NCBI RefSeq assembly: GCF_000949865.1
Contig: NZ_JWJH01000009.1
Coordinates: 1 to 64,000 of the forward strand
DNA length: 64,000 bases
Reading direction: 5' to 3'
Origin: Rhizobium nepotum 39/7
Lineage (GTDB): Bacteria; Pseudomonadota; Alphaproteobacteria; Rhizobiales; Rhizobiaceae
Shown here: positions 63,968 to 64,000 of the stretch, piece by piece
How positions within the stretch are numbered: position 1 is the first letter of the stretch
Layout: each line of letters opens with the position of its first letter
Position numbers and translations under genes: made by a program
The notes under the pieces: model-generated
Database searches by the model: none
What the model saw: only the letters and a program-made list of their open reading frames with translations
What the model was told of the DNA's origin: nothing

Positions 63968-64000
63968 TGTCCATCACATCCGCACTCGATACCCCGATCA
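63967..64000 (+). CDS. Peptide-type ABC permease, DppC-type, first codons only
   Basis: ATG at 63967 overlaps the DppB-like stop (TGATG) and the frame reads MSITSALDTPI to the window edge. Position and coupling predict the partner permease; the sequence visible is too short to confirm it. Confidence 0.5.
   Translation, partial: MSITSALDTPI

Noticed and set aside
1-64000. CRISPR arrays
   Set aside because: No regularly spaced repeat of 20-40 bp with unique spacers was seen; the only tandem repeats are the short ones listed.

Overview
The window looks like a catabolic and accessory segment from a Rhizobiaceae (Agrobacterium/Rhizobium-like) genome, probably a plasmid, chromid or other secondary replicon. 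The evidence is indirect: GC-rich alphaproteobacterial codon use, many ABC-transporter/catabolic operons, LysR/GntR/AraC/SorC regulators next to their targets, rhizobial-style N-methylglutamate genes, and several IS elements and gene remnants. No replication, ribosomal or tRNA genes were found.

Layout. 1-2325: an IS21-family element (istA/istB) that cuts off the N-terminal part of a DISARM DrmD-like SNF2 helicase (2326-2719). 3125-5885: a PNPOx-like flavoprotein and a divergent Tat-exported metallo-beta-lactamase-fold hydrolase/LysR pair. 6247-21478 (all minus strand): a catabolic regulon. An 11-gene operon encodes a DUF1185 protein, alpha/beta hydrolase, flavin reductase with a Nudix-like tail, luciferase-like monooxygenase, two aldehyde dehydrogenases, a NIPSNAP protein and a polyamine-type ABC importer. 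A second unit encodes an amino-acid-type ABC importer and an iron alcohol dehydrogenase. A GntR/FCD regulator follows. The same palindrome (TGG-YRTR-CCA) lies upstream of all three units. 21623-33876: a complete N-methylglutamate (methylamine) pathway: purU, gmaS, mgsCBA on the minus strand and mgdABCD on the plus strand, with an XRE-cupin and a GlxA-type AraC regulator between them.

34097-41118: mixed genes. These are two methyltransferases, a FabMG-like protein, a DUF1778-GNAT toxin-antitoxin pair whose toxin has an in-frame amber codon, an AraC regulator, a broken hydrolase, and ribB under an FMN riboswitch. 41325-51165: a sugar or polyol catabolic locus with an Rbs-type ABC importer, two SDR dehydrogenases, a split transketolase, an FGGY kinase and a SorC regulator. 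The likely logic is import, oxidation to a ketose, phosphorylation, then transketolase cleavage.

51300-61120 is a decaying accessory zone: an alcohol dehydrogenase remnant, MFS efflux/LysR pair, FMN reductase, ISL3 remnant, LysR/MBL cluster with a frameshifted tautomerase, a mosaic of three abutting gene fragments (secreted protein, Fic, AmpG-like MFS), an IS5-family element with a programmed-frameshift site, a LysE exporter and an IS5 remnant. 61252-64000: the start of a peptide-type ABC operon behind a near-perfect sigma-54 promoter. It runs off the right edge.
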